A DNA stretch of 64,000 nucleotides, taken from Peronospora farinosa. Its lineage: Eukaryota; Oomycota; Peronosporomycetes; Peronosporales; Peronosporaceae. The stretch lies in NCBI GenBank assembly GCA_947646735.1, contig CANTFK010000771.1, forward strand, positions 1 through 64,000. Reading direction: 5' to 3'. Position 1 is the first letter of the stretch; the number at the start of each line of letters is the position of its first letter. This document shows positions 12,179-25,139 of the stretch, piece by piece. The position numbers were made by a program, and so were the translations under genes. The notes beneath the pieces were generated by a model. The model made no database searches. It had not been told where the DNA came from and saw only the letters and a program-made list of their open reading frames with translations.

Positions 12179-13897
12179 GTTGACACGACAGTTTTGCAAT
12201 CCATAGCTATTGTTGCCGTATCGGTGGCGCGACGCTGGCACTTTTAAATAAATGATTCTTTGTCACGCTTTCATTGCAATGAGCTGCTAGCTTTGTTTGG
12301 AAACAACCACTCAAATAATTACTGTCCATGCTGCTCAGGATCACAGTAACATCATCCTATATGGCCAAATGTAGTTCCGCAATCCAATAATATGCTAGTG
12401 CAAACCGACAGTTTAGTAACTTTCACTGACAATGGCATCTTCTCAATGGCATCTCCTTTCGCCATGAGTCCAAATTTAAGTATACCAATAAGCTTGCACA
12501 TTGGGCTTGCGATCGATGTGAGCTGCAAGAACATGACGAAAAGAGAGTTTAAATCGGACTGGAAAGACAATTTGTATGCAGAGGTGAAGGTGGTCTTGCA
12601 ATGCGTGACGTGCAGCGCTCACAAACAACCGTCGTCTCTGTATACAAGATGAATGGTCTGATCATTCAAAATAACGCAGATTATGTAAGAAGGCGACAAG
12701 TGCGATCGGAGAAGTGATGAGCACAGCGGCGTTGACGCATTTCTGAAAGTGTATTGATGTTAGCTTCTTCCACAAGGCAAGTGTACGTTTACCATCCCTA
12801 TCTCCAATTTTGATGGCGATGCCACCAGTGAAAGCCGTTAATGAACGGTGGAGTCGTACTATAATTGCCGTAAACTAAACTTGAAGGAGCTGATAGCAAC
12901 AGCATTATTTGAAACGCTCATTTGCGTCGCTACGGAGCCTAAAGCAGCGTCAAACTTCAGGGCTGGTGAAAATTTCAAGTAGCTCGCAAACCAAGCTCGC
13001 AATCGCTCCCAGATGGTTCCGGCCATAGTAGTATTGTGTTTTGGAGAAGCGGGTAGCTGTCGATATTTTGGCGCCAAGTCATTCGTTGCATATACCTATG
13101 AGGTACATGTACACATGTTCATTCCCTTGTAGAACTTGAAGAAAACAGGAGGGCCATGAATACCAAAGTAAAGATTTGGCGCACACCATGAGCCTTAATA
13201 GCGCTGCGATTACTCAGCACGTTAAATAGCACTAATCTACATACTGGTTTGGGAAAACGCGTATGCTGGAAGTTGACGGGCAAATTTGTGACAGAATGAA
13301 GTTGGACCGAGAAGAGTACTTCTCAATGGAAGCGAAGGTGAAGTAAATGACAATACCAACAAGCTTTCGTCTTTACGGAATTTGAGGAGTATTGTTCTCC
13401 TTACTACATGATAGAAGCGCCATTTATGCGCCCCTTCATGTTTTTGCTATTCGGGTCGGAATACACGCTAACACGTTCCTACAAACGCCAGAATAACGTC
13501 ATCTTAAGGTACAAACGCCTCTCGACAAGCAATGGCGACAGCAGTGGGGGCGGAAGGCTTGTTCACAAAGATGGTCGTATTGTCTCAGCTCACGTATACT
13601 GAGTTTGCACTTCTCCGTAACTTTATTTTCGCGACGGAGGCACGATGAAGCATGATTCCCTACTCGATTTGAGAGCTCGTGACGCATTGCATCAATCGAT
13701 CTAGTGTCACTCATCTCGACGCCAAATCCGACGACTTTACCAGAAAAAACTTGCAGAAATGCAACCCTCTATAGAATATAGTCGACTCTTATCAAGTGTT
13801 TGGAGGCATCGACTACACTCACAACCCGATTTGCCTCCAAGACAGCAAGTCAAGTACCTATCTACTTCGCCAACTAGCTCAAGCTGACACTACGACG

Positions 13898-14347
13898 ATG
13901 AAATTCACTATCTTCCTCTTCGCTGCTATCGCGGTTCTAGGTGTCGTCACGGGTACCGACCAACCTGCCGTGAAAACAGCCGCCGAAGCTCTCGAGAAGA
14001 TTCAGGCGTCCACATTACCTGACGGCGTCACGCTAACCGGGATGTCGGAGAAGATCGACCCACCTGCTTCAGCCACTGCAGTTGCTGTGAAGGAGTCAGA
14101 AGTCGATGACGGCAAGAACAAAGAAGATGACGAGAAAAAGGAGCAATTCGGCTGGGGCCTCGGCGGCTGGGGAGGATGGGGCGGCTGGGGCGGCTGGGGC
14201 GGCTATGGACCCTATCGCTTCGGCTTCATGTACGGCGGCCTCCCTGGCTGGGCCTACCCCTTGGGCTACTGGAATAGATTTGGCGTTGGTCTGTACGGTG
14301 GCGGATGCGGTCTTGGTCTGCCCTTCGGTGGTCTCTATTACTGCTAA
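13898..14347 (+). CDS. Secreted Gly/Trp-rich protein, array copy 7 (149 residues)
   Basis: Has the extra GGW triplet but keeps Ala28. The leader differs from copies 1-6 by changes near 13770 that introduce an in-frame stop. Confidence 0.87.
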   Translation: MKFTIFLFAAIAVLGVVTGTDQPAVKTAAEALEKIQASTLPDGVTLTGMSEKIDPPASATAVAVKESEVDDGKNKEDDEKKEQFGWGLGGWGGWGGWGGWGGYGPYRFGFMYGGLPGWAYPLGYWNRFGVGLYGGGCGLGLPFGGLYYC

Positions 14348-16066
14348 GTTGACACGACAGTTTTGCAATCCATAGCTATTGTTGCCGTATCGGTGGCGCG
14401 ACGCTGGCACTTTTAAATAAATGATTCTTTGTCACGCTTTCATTGCAATGAGCTGCTAGCTTTGTTTGGAAACAACCACTCAAATAATTACTGTCCATGC
14501 TGCTCAGGATCACAGTAACATCATCCTATATGGCCAAATGTAGTTCCGCAATCCAATAATATGCTAGTGCAAACCGACAGTTTAGTAACTTTCACTGACA
14601 ATGGCATCTTCTCAATGGCATCTCCTTTCGCCATGAGTCCAAATTTAAGTATACCAATAAGCTTGCACATTGGGCTTGCGATCGATGTGAGCTGCAAGAA
14701 CACGACGAAAAGAGAGTTTAAATCGGACTGGAAAGACAATTTGTATGCAGAGGTGAAGGTGGTCTTGCAATGCGTGACGTGCAGCGCTCACAAACAACCG
14801 TCGTCTTTGTATACAAGATGAATGGTCTGATCATTCAAAATAACGCAGATTATGTAAGAAGGCGGCAAGTGCGATCGGAGAAGTGATGAGCACAGCGGCG
14901 TTGACGCATTTCTGAAAGTGTATTGATGTTAGCTTCTTCCACAAGGCAAGTGTACGTTTACCATCCCTATCTCCAATTTTGATGGCGATGCCACCAGTGA
15001 AAGCCGTTAATGAACGGTGGAGTCGTACTATAATTGCCGTAAACTAAACTTGAAGGAGCAGATAGCAACAGCATTATTTGAAACGCTAATTTGCGTCGCT
15101 ACGGAGCCTAAAGCAGCGTCAAACTTCAGGGCTGGTGAAAATTTCAAGTAGCTCGCAAACCAAGCTCACAATCGCTGCCAGATGGTTCCGGCCATAGTAG
15201 TATTGTGTTTTGGAGAAGCGGGTAGCTGTCGATATTTTGGCGCCAAGTCATTCGTTGCATATACCTATGAGGTACATGTACACATGTTCATTCCCTTGTA
15301 GAACTTGAAGAAAACAGGAGGGCCATGAATACCAAAGTAAAGATTTGGCGCACACCATGAGCCTTAATAGCGCTGCGATTACTCAGCACGTTAAATAGCA
15401 CTAATCTACATACTGGTTTGGGAAAACGCGTATGCTGGAAGTTGACGGGCAAATTTGTGACAGAATGAAGTTGGACCGAGAAGAGTACTTCTCAATGGAA
15501 GCGAAGGTGAAGTAAATGACAATACCAACAAGCTTTCGTCTTTACGGAATTTGAGGAGTATTGTTCTCCTTACTACATGATAGAAGCGCCATTTATGCGC
15601 CCCTTCATGTTTTTGCTATTCGGGTCGGAATACACGCTAACACGTTCCTACAAACGCCAGAATAACGTCATCTTAAGGTACAAACGCCTCTCGACAAGCA
15701 ATGGCGACAGCAGTGGGGGCGGAAGGCTTGTTCACAAAGATGGTCGTATTGTCTCAGCTCACGTATACTGAGTTTGCACTTCTCCGTAACTTTATTTTCG
15801 CGACGGAGGCACGATGAAGCATGATTCCCTACTCGATTTGAGAGCTCGTGACGCATTGCATCAATCGATCTAGTGTCACTCATCACGACGCCAAATCCGA
15901 CGACTTTACCAGAAAAAACTTGCAGAAATGCAACCCTCTATAGAATATAGTCGACTCTTATCAAGTGTTTGGAGGCATCGACTACACTCACAACCCGATT
16001 TGCCTCCAAGACAGCAAGTCAAGTACCTATCTACTTCGCCAACTAGCTCAAGCTGACACTACGACG

Positions 16067-16516
16067 ATGAAATTCACTATCTTCCTCTTCGCTGCTATCG
16101 CGGTTCTAGGTGTCGTCACGGGTACCGACCAACCTGCCGTGAAAACAGCCGCCGAAGCTCTCGAGAAGATTCAGGCGTCCACATTACCTGACGGCGTCAC
16201 GCTAACCGGGATGTCGGAGAAGATCGACCCACCTGCTTCAGCCACTGCAGTTGCTGTGAAGGAGTCAGAAGTCGATGACGGCAAGAACAAAGAAGATGAC
16301 GAGAAAAAGGAGCAATTCGGCTGGGGCCTCGGCGGCTGGGGAGGATGGGGCGGCTGGGGCGGCTGGGGCGGCTATGGACCCTATCGCTTCGGCTTCATGT
16401 ACGGCGGCCTCCCTGGCTGGGCCTACCCCTTGGGCTACTGGAATAGATTTGGCGTTGGTCTGTACGGTGGCGGATGCGGTCTTGGTCTGCCCTTCGGTGG
16501 TCTCTATTACTGCTAA
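16067..16516 (+). CDS. Secreted Gly/Trp-rich protein, array copy 8 (149 residues)
   Basis: Same protein as copy 7. The start-to-start spacing around copies 6, 7 and 8 is exactly 2169 bases, so these are the most recent visible duplicates. Confidence 0.87.
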   Translation: MKFTIFLFAAIAVLGVVTGTDQPAVKTAAEALEKIQASTLPDGVTLTGMSEKIDPPASATAVAVKESEVDDGKNKEDDEKKEQFGWGLGGWGGWGGWGGWGGYGPYRFGFMYGGLPGWAYPLGYWNRFGVGLYGGGCGLGLPFGGLYYC

Positions 16517-18235
16517 GTTGACACGACAGTTTTGCAATCCATAGCTATTGTTGCCGTATCGGTGGCGCGACGCTGGCACTTTTAAATAAATGATTCTTTG
16601 TCACGCTTTCATTGCAATGAGCTGCTAGCTTTGTTTGGAAACAACCACTCAAATAATTACTGTCCATGCTGCTCAGGATCACAGTAACATCATCCTATAT
16701 GGCCAAATGTAGTTCCGCAATCCAATAATATGCTAGTGCAAACCGACAGTTTAGTAACTTTCACTGACAATGGCATCTTCTCAATGGCATCTCCTTTCGC
16801 CATGAGTCCAAATTTAAGTATACCAATAAGCTTGCACATTGGGCTTGCGATCGATGTGAGCTGCAAGAACATGACGAAAAGAGAGTTTGAATCGGACTGG
16901 AAAGACAATTTGTATGCAGAGGTGAAGGTGGTCTTGCAATGCGTGACGTGCAGCGCTCACAAACAACCGTCGTCTTTGTATACAAGATGAATGGTCTGAT
17001 CATTCAAAATAACGCAGATTATGTAAGAAGGCGGCAAGTGCGATCGGAGAAGCGATGAGCACAGCGGCGTTGACGCATTTCTGAAAGTGTATTGATGTTA
17101 GCTTCTTCCACAAGGCAAGTGTACGTTTATCATCCCTATCTCCAATTTTGATGGCGATGCCACCAGTGAAAGCCGTTAATGAACGGTGGAGTCGTACTAT
17201 AATTGCCGTAAACTAAACTTGAAGGAGCAGATAGCAACAGCATTATTTGAAACGCTAATTTGCGTCGCTACGGAGCCTAAAGCAGCGTCAAACTTCAGGG
17301 CTGGTGAAAATTTCAAGTAGCTCGCAAACCAAGCTCACAATCGCTCCCAGATGGTTCCGGCCATAGTAGTATTGTGTTTTGGAGAAGCGGGTAGCTGTCG
17401 ATATTTTGGCGCCAAGTCATTCGTTGCATATACCTATGAGGTACATGTACACATGTTCATTCCCTTGTAGAACTTGAAGAAAACAGGAGGGCCATGAATA
17501 CCAAAGTAAAGATTTGGCGCACACCATGAGCCTTAATAGCGCTGCGATTACTCAGCACGTTAAATAGCACTAATCTACATACTGGTTTGGGAAAACGCGT
17601 ATGCTGGAAGTTGACGGGCAAATTTGTGACAGAATGAAGTTGGACCGAGAAGAGTACTTCTCAATGGAAGCGAAGGTGAAGTAAATGACAATACCAACAA
17701 GCTTTCGTCTTTACGGAATTTGAGGAGTATTGTTCTCCTTACTACATGATAGAAGCGCCATTTATGCGCCCCTTCATGTTTTTGCTATTCGGGTCGGAAT
17801 ACACGCTAACACGTTCCTACAAACGCCAGAATAACGTCATCTTAAGGTACAAACGCCTCTCGACAAGCAATGGCGACAGCAGTGGGGGCGGAAGGCTTGT
17901 TCACAAAGATGGTCGTATTGTCTCAGCTCACGTATACTGAGTTTGCACTTCTCCGTAACTTTATTTTCGCGACGGAGGCACGATGAAGCATGATTCCCTA
18001 CTCGATTTGAGAGCTCGTGACGCATTGCATCAATCGATCTAGTGTCACTCATCTCGACGCCAAATCCGACGACTTTACCAGAAAAAACTTGCAGAAATGC
18101 AACCCTCTATAGAATATAGTCGACTCTTATCAAGTGTTTGGAGGCATCGACTACACTCACAACCCGATTTGCCTCCAAGACAGCAAGTCAAGTACCTATC
18201 TACTTCGCCAACTAGCTCAAGCTGACACTACGACG

Positions 18236-18676
18236 ATGAAATTCACTATCTTCCTCTTCGCTGCTATCGCGGTTCTAGGTGTCGTCACGGGTACCGACCA
18301 ACCTGCCGTGAAAACAGCCGCCGAAGCTCTCGAGAAGATTCAGGCGTCCACATTACCTGACGGCGTCACGCTAACCGGGATGTCGGAGAAGATCGACCCA
18401 CCTGCTTCAGCCACTGCAGTTGCTGTGAAGGAGTCAGAAGTCGATGACGGCAAGAACAAAGAAGATGACGAGAAAAAGGAGCAATTCGGCTGGGGCCTCG
18501 GCGGCTGGGGAGGATGGGGCGGCTGGGGCGGCTATGGACCCTATCGCTTCGGCTTCATGTACGGCGGCCTCCCTGGCTGGGCCTATCCGTTGGGCTACTG
18601 GAATAGATTTGGTGTTGGTTTGTACGGTGGCGGATGCGGTCTGGGTCTGCCCTTCGGTGGTCTCTATTACTGCTAA
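18236..18676 (+). CDS. Secreted Gly/Trp-rich protein, array copy 9
   Basis: Back to 146 residues (three GGW steps before GGY), although its leader is of the copy 7/8 type. The gene is therefore a mosaic of two unit types. Confidence 0.87.
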   Translation: MKFTIFLFAAIAVLGVVTGTDQPAVKTAAEALEKIQASTLPDGVTLTGMSEKIDPPASATAVAVKESEVDDGKNKEDDEKKEQFGWGLGGWGGWGGWGGYGPYRFGFMYGGLPGWAYPLGYWNRFGVGLYGGGCGLGLPFGGLYYC

Positions 18677-20390
18677 GTTGACACGACAGTTTTGCAATCC
18701 ATAGCTATTGTTGCCGTATCGGTGGCGCGACGCTGGCACTTTTAAATAAATGATTCTTTGTCACGCTTTCATTGCAATGAGCTGCTAGCTTTGTTTGGAA
18801 ACAACCACTCAAATAATTACTGTCCATGCTGCTCAGGATCACAGTAACATCATCCTATATGGCCAAATGTAGTTCCGCAATCCAATAATATGCTAGTGCA
18901 AACCGACAGTTTAGTAACTTTCACTGACAATGGCATCTTCTCAATGGCATCTCCTTTCGCCATGAGTCCAAATTTAAGTATACCAATAAGCTTGCACATT
19001 GGGCTTGCGATCGATGTGAGCTGCAAGAACACGACGAAAAGAGAGTTTAAATCGGACTGGAAAGACAATTTGTATGCAGAGGTGAAGGTGGTCTTGCAAT
19101 GCGTGACGTGCAGCGCTCACAAACAACCGTCGTCTTTGTATACAAGATGAATGGTCTGATCATTCAAAATAACGCAGATTATGTAAGAAGGCGGCAAGTG
19201 CGATCGGAGAAGCGATGAGCACAGCGGCGTTGACGCATTTCTGAAAGTGTATTGATGTTAGCTTCTTCCACAAGGCAAGTGTACGTTTATCATCCCTATC
19301 TCCAATTTTGATGGCGATGCCACCAGTGAAAGCCGTTAATGAACGGTGGAGTCGTACTATAATTGCCGTAAACTAAACTTGAAGGAGCAGATAGCAACAG
19401 CATTATTTGAAACGCTAATTTGCGTCGCTACGGAGCCTAAAGCAGCGTCAAACTTCAGGGCTGGTGAAAATTTCAAGTAGCTCGCAAACCAAGCTCACAA
19501 TCGCTGCCAGATGGTTCCGGCCAAAGTATGTGTTTTGGAGAAGCGGGTAGCTGTCGATATTTTGGCGCCAAGTCATTCGTTGCATATACCTATGAGGTAC
19601 ATGTACCATGTTCATTCCCTTGTAGAACTTGAAGAAAACAGGAGGGCCATGAATACCAAAGTAAAGATTTGGCGCACACCATGAGCCTTAATAGCGCTGC
19701 GATTACTCAGCACGTTAAATAGCACTAATCTACATACTGGTTTGGGAAAACGCGTATGCTGGAAGTTGACGGGCAAATTTGTGACAGAATGAAGTTGGAC
19801 CGAGAAGAGTACTTCTCAATGGAAGCGAAGGTGAAGTAAATGACAATACCAACAAGCTTTCGTCTTTACGGAATTTGAGGAGTATTGTTCTCCTTACTAC
19901 ATGATAGAAGCGCCATTTATGCGCCCCTTCATGTTTTTGCTATTCGGGTCGGAATACACGCTAACACGTTCCTACAAACGCCAGAATAACGTCATCTTAA
20001 GGTACAAACGCCTCTCGACAAGCAATGGCGACAGCAGTGGGGGCGGAAGGCTTGTTCACAAAGATGGTCGTATTGTCTCAGCTCACGTATACTGAGTTTG
20101 CACTTCTCCGTAACTTTATTTTCGCGACGGAGGCACGATGAAGCATGATTCCCTACTCGATTTGAGAGCTCGTGACGCATTGCATCAATCGATCTAGTGT
20201 CACTCATCTCGACGCCAAATCCGACGACTTTACCAGAAAAAATTTGCAGAAATGAAACCCTCTACAGAATATAGTCGACTCTTATCAAGTGTTTGGAGGC
20301 ATCGACTACACTCACAACCCGATTTGCCTCCAAGACAGCAAGTCAAGTACCTATCTACTTCGCCAACTAGCTCAAGCTGACACTACGACG

Positions 20391-20840
20391 ATGAAATTCA
20401 CTATCTTCCTCTTCGCTGCTATCGCTGTTCTAGGTGTCGTCACGGGTACCGACCAACCTGCCGTGAAAACAGCCGCCGAAGCTCTCGAGAAGATTCAGGC
20501 GTCCACATTACCTGACGGCGTCACGCTAACCGGGATGTCGGAGAAGATCGACCCACCTGCTTCAGCCACTGCAGTTGCTGTGAAGGAGTCAGAAGTCAAT
20601 GACGGCAAGAACAAAGAAGATGACGAGAAAAAGGAGCAATTCGGCTGGGGCCTCGGCGGCTGGGGAGGATGGGGCGGCTGGGGCGGCTGGGGCGGCTATG
20701 GACCCTATCGCTTCGGCTTCATGTACGGCGGCCTCCCTGGCTGGGCCTATCCGTTGGGCTACTGGAATAGATTTGGTGTTGGTCTGTACGGTGGCGGATG
20801 CGGTCTGGGTCTGCCCTTCGGTGGTCTCTATTACTGCTAA
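20391..20840 (+). CDS. Secreted Gly/Trp-rich protein, array copy 10 (149 residues)
   Basis: Has the extra GGW triplet and Asp70Asn in the acidic stretch. Its spacer carries a third independent deletion cluster (about 20985-21075) in the indel-prone interval. Confidence 0.87.
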   Translation: MKFTIFLFAAIAVLGVVTGTDQPAVKTAAEALEKIQASTLPDGVTLTGMSEKIDPPASATAVAVKESEVNDGKNKEDDEKKEQFGWGLGGWGGWGGWGGWGGYGPYRFGFMYGGLPGWAYPLGYWNRFGVGLYGGGCGLGLPFGGLYYC

Positions 20841-22515
20841 GTTGACACGACAGTTTTGCAATTCATAGCTATTGTTGCCGTATCGGTGGCGCGACGCTGG
20901 CACTTTTAAATAAATGATTCTTTGTCACGCTTTCATTGCAATGAGCTGCTAGCTTTGTTTGGAAACAACCACTCAAATAATTACCTTCCATGCTCATCCT
21001 ATGATGGCCAAATGTAGTTCCGCAATCCAATAATATGCTTGTTTAACCGACAGTTTAGTAACTTTCACTGACTCCTTTCGCCATGAGTCCAAATTTAAGT
21101 ATACCAATAAGCTTGCACATTGGGCTTGCGATCGATGTGAGCTGCAAGAACATGACGAAAAGAGAGTTTAAATCGGACTGGAAAGACAATTTGTATGCAG
21201 AGGTGAAGGTGGTCTTGCAATGCGTGACGTGCAGCGCTCACAAACAACCGTCGTCTCTGTATACAAGATGAATGGTCTGATCATTCAAAATAACGCAGAT
21301 TATGTAAGAAGGCGGCAAGTGCGATCGGAGAAGTGATGAGCACAGCGGCGTTGACGCATTTCTGAAAGTGTATTGATGTTAGCTTCTTCCACAAGGCAAG
21401 TGTACGTTTACCATCCCTATCTCCAATTTTGATGGCGATGCCACCAGTGAAAGCCGTTAATGAACGGTGGAGTCGTACTATAATTGCCGTAAACTAAACT
21501 TGAAGGAGCAGATAGCAACAGCATTATTTGAAACGCTAATTTGCGTCGCTACGGAGCCTAAAGCAGCGTCAAACTTCAGGGCTGGTGAAAATTTCAAGTA
21601 GCTCGCAAACCAAGCTCGCAATCGCTGCCAGATGGTTCCGGCCATAGTAGTATTGTGTTTTGGAGAAGCGGGTAGCTGTCGATATTTTGGCGCCAAGTCA
21701 TTCGTTGCATATACCTATGAGGTACATGTACCATGTTCATTCCCTTGTAGAACTTGAAGAAAACAGGAGGGCCATGAATACCAAAGTAAAGATTTGGCGC
21801 ACACCATGAGCCTTAATAGCGCTGCGATTACTCAGCACGTTAAATAGCACTAATCTACATACTGGTTTGGGAAAACGCGTATGCTGGAAGTTGACGGGCA
21901 AATTTGTGACAGAATGAAGTTGGACCGAGAAGAGTACTTCTCAATGGAAGCGAAGGTGAAGTAAATGACAATACCAACAAGCTTTCGTCTTTACGGAATT
22001 TGAGGAGTATTGTTCTCCTTACTACATGATAGAAGCGCCATTTATGCGCCCCTTCATGTTTTTGCTATTCGGGTCGGAATACACGCTAACACGTTCCTAC
22101 AAACGCCAGAATAACGTCATCTTAAGGTACAAACGCCTCTCGACAAGCAATGGCGACAGCAGTGGGGGCGGAAGGCTTGTTCACAAAGATGGTCGTATTG
22201 TCTCAGCTCACGTATACTGAGTTTGCACTTCTCCGTAACTTTATTTTCGCGACGGAGGCACGATGAAGCATGATTCCCTACTCGATTTGAGAGCTCGTGA
22301 CGCATTGCATCAATCGATCTAGTGTCACTCATCTCGACGCCAAATCCGACGACTTTACCAGAAAAAATTTGCAGAAATGAAACCCTCTACAGAAGATAGT
22401 CGACTCTTATCAAGTGTTTGGAGGCATCGACTACACTCACAACCCGATTTGCCTCCAAGACAGCAAGTCAAGTACCTATCTACTTCGCCAACTAGCTCAA
22501 GCTGACACTACGACG

Positions 22516-22956
22516 ATGAAATTCACTATCTTCCTCTTCGCTGCTATCGCTGTTCTAGGTGTCGTCACGGGTACCGACCAACCTGCCGTGAAAACAGCCG
22601 CCGAAGCTCTCGAGAAGATTCAGGCGTCCACATTACCTGACGGCGTCACGCTAACCGGGATGTCGGAGAAGATCGACCCACCTGCTTCAGCCACTGCAGT
22701 TGCTGTGAAGGAGTCAGAAGTCGATGACGGCAAGAACAAAGAAGATGACGAGAAAAAGGAGCAATTCGGCTGGGGCCTCGGCGGCTGGGGAGGATGGGGC
22801 GGCTGGGGCGGCTATGGACCCTATCGCTTCGGCTTCATGTACGGCGGCCTCCCTGGCTGGGCCTATCCGTTGGGCTACTGGAATAGATTTGGTGTTGGTC
22901 TGTACGGTGGCGGATGCGGTCTGGGTCTGCCCTTCGGTGGTCTCTATTACTGCTAA
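22516..22956 (+). CDS. Secreted Gly/Trp-rich protein, array copy 11
   Basis: 146 residues, identical to copy 1. The 5' part resembles copy 10, while the spacer from about 23330 onward switches to the variant set of units 12-16. The unit is thus a recombinant between families. Confidence 0.87.
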   Translation: MKFTIFLFAAIAVLGVVTGTDQPAVKTAAEALEKIQASTLPDGVTLTGMSEKIDPPASATAVAVKESEVDDGKNKEDDEKKEQFGWGLGGWGGWGGWGGYGPYRFGFMYGGLPGWAYPLGYWNRFGVGLYGGGCGLGLPFGGLYYC

Positions 22957-24668
22957 GTTGACACGACAGTTTTGCAATTCATAGCTATTGTTGCCGTATC
23001 GGTGGCGCGACGCTGGCACTTTTAAATAAATGATTCTTTGTCACGCTTTCATTGCAATGAGCTGCTAGCTTTGTTTGGAAACAACCACTCAAATAATTAC
23101 TGTCCATGCTGCTCAGGATCACAGTAACATCATCCTATATGGCCAAATGTAGTTCCGCAATCCAATAATATGCTAGTGCAAACCGACAGTTTAGTAACTT
23201 TCACTGACAATGGCATCTTCTCAATGGCATCTCCTTTCGCCATGAGTCCAAATTTAAGTATACCAATAAGCTTGCACATTGGGCTTGCGATCGATGTGAG
23301 CTGCAAGAACACGACGAAAAGAGAGTTTAAATCAGACTGGAAAGATAATTTGTATGCAGAGGTGAAGGTGGTCCTGCAATGCGTGACATGCAGCGCTCAC
23401 AAACAACCGTCGTCTTTGTATACAAGATGAACGGTCTGATCATTCAAAATAACGCAGATTATACAAGAAGGCGGCAAGTGCGATCGGAGAAGTGATGAGT
23501 ATAGAAGCGTTGACGCATTTCTGAAAGTGTATTGATGTTAGCTTCTTCCACAAGGCAAGTGTACGTTTACCATCCCTATCTCCAATTTTGATGGCGATGC
23601 CACCAGTAAAAGCCGTTAATGAACGGTGGAGTCGTACTGTATTTGCCGTAAACTACACTTGAAGGAGCAGATAGCAACAGCATTATTTGAAATGCTCATT
23701 TGCGTCGCTACGGAGCCTAAAGCAGCGTCAAACTTCAGGGCTGGTGAAAATTTCAAGTAGCCCGCAAACCAAGCTCGAAATCGCTGCCAGATAGTTCCGG
23801 CCAAAGTAATATTGTGTTTTGGAGAAGCGGGTAGCTGTCGATTTTTGGCGCCAAGTCATTCGTTGCATATACCTATGAGGTACATGTACCCATGCTTATT
23901 GTCTTACTTGAGAAAACAGGAGGGCCATGAATACCAAAGTAAAGATTTGGCGCACACCATGAGCCTTAATAGCACTGCGATTACTCAGCACGTTAAATAG
24001 CACTAATCTACATACTGGTTTGGGAAAACGCGTATGCTGGAAGTTGACGGGCAAATTTGTGACAGAATGAAGTTGGACCGAGAAGAGTACTTCTCAATGG
24101 AAGCGAAGGTGAAGTAAATGACAATACCAACAAGCTTTCGTCTTTACGGAATTCGAGGAGTATTGTTCTCCTTACTACATGATAGAAGCGCCATTTGTGC
24201 GCCCCTTCATGTTTTTGCTATTCGGGTCGGAATACACGCTAACACGTTCCTACAAACGCCAGAATAACGTCATCTTAAGGTACAAACGCCTCTCGACAAG
24301 CAATGGCGACAGCAGTGGGGGCGGAAGGCTTGTTTACAAAGATGGTCGTATTGTCTCAGCTCACGTATACTGAGTTTGCACTTCTCCGTAACTTTGTTTT
24401 CGCGACGGAGGCACGATGAAGCATGATTCCCTACTCGATTTGAGAGCTCGTGACGCATTGCATCAATCGATCTAGTGTCACTCATCACGACGCCAAATCC
24501 GACGACTTTACCAGAAAAAACTTGCAGAAATGCAACCCTCTATAGAAGATAGTCGACTCTTGTCAAGTGTTTGGAGGCATCGACTACACTCACAACCCGA
24601 TTTGCCTCCAAGATAGCAAGTCAAGTACCTATCTACTTCGCCAACTAGCTCAAGCTGACACTACGACG

Positions 24669-25139
24669 ATGAAATTCACTATCTTCCTCTTCGCTGCTAT
24701 CGCGGTTCTAGGTGTCGTCACGGGTACCGACCAACCTGCCGTGAAAACAGCCGCCGAAGCTCTCGAGAAGATTCAGGCGTCCACATTACCTGACGGCGTC
24801 ACGCTAACCGGGATGTCGGAGAAGATCGACCCACCTGCTTCAGCCACTGCAGTTGCTGTGAAGGAGTCAGAAGTCGATGACGGCAAGAACAAAGAAGATG
24901 ACGAGAAAAAGGAGCAATTCGGCTGGGGCCTCGGCGGCTGGGGAGGAGGTGGGGCGGCTGGGGCGGCTATGGACCCTATCGCTTCGGCTTCATGTACGGC
25001 GGCCTCCCTGGCTGGGCCTATCCGTTGGGCTACTGGAATAGATTTGGTGTTGGTCTGTACGGTGGCGGATGCGGTCTGGGTCTGCCCTTCGGTGGTCTCT
25101 ATTACTGCTAAGTTGACACGACAGTTTTGCAATTCATAG
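24669..25139 (+). pseudogene. Array copy 12, frameshifted secreted protein gene
   Basis: A 2-base insertion in the GGW-coding block (near 24947) moves translation into another frame. The Gly/Trp/Tyr-rich C-terminus is replaced by about 65 unrelated Ala/Val/Ser-rich residues, and the frame stops at 25139 instead of 25111. The signal peptide and residues 20-91 are intact. The usual C-terminus remains in the DNA in the original frame. This is the only array copy whose coding region is broken. A secreted variant product is possible but a pseudogene is more likely. Confidence 0.85.
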
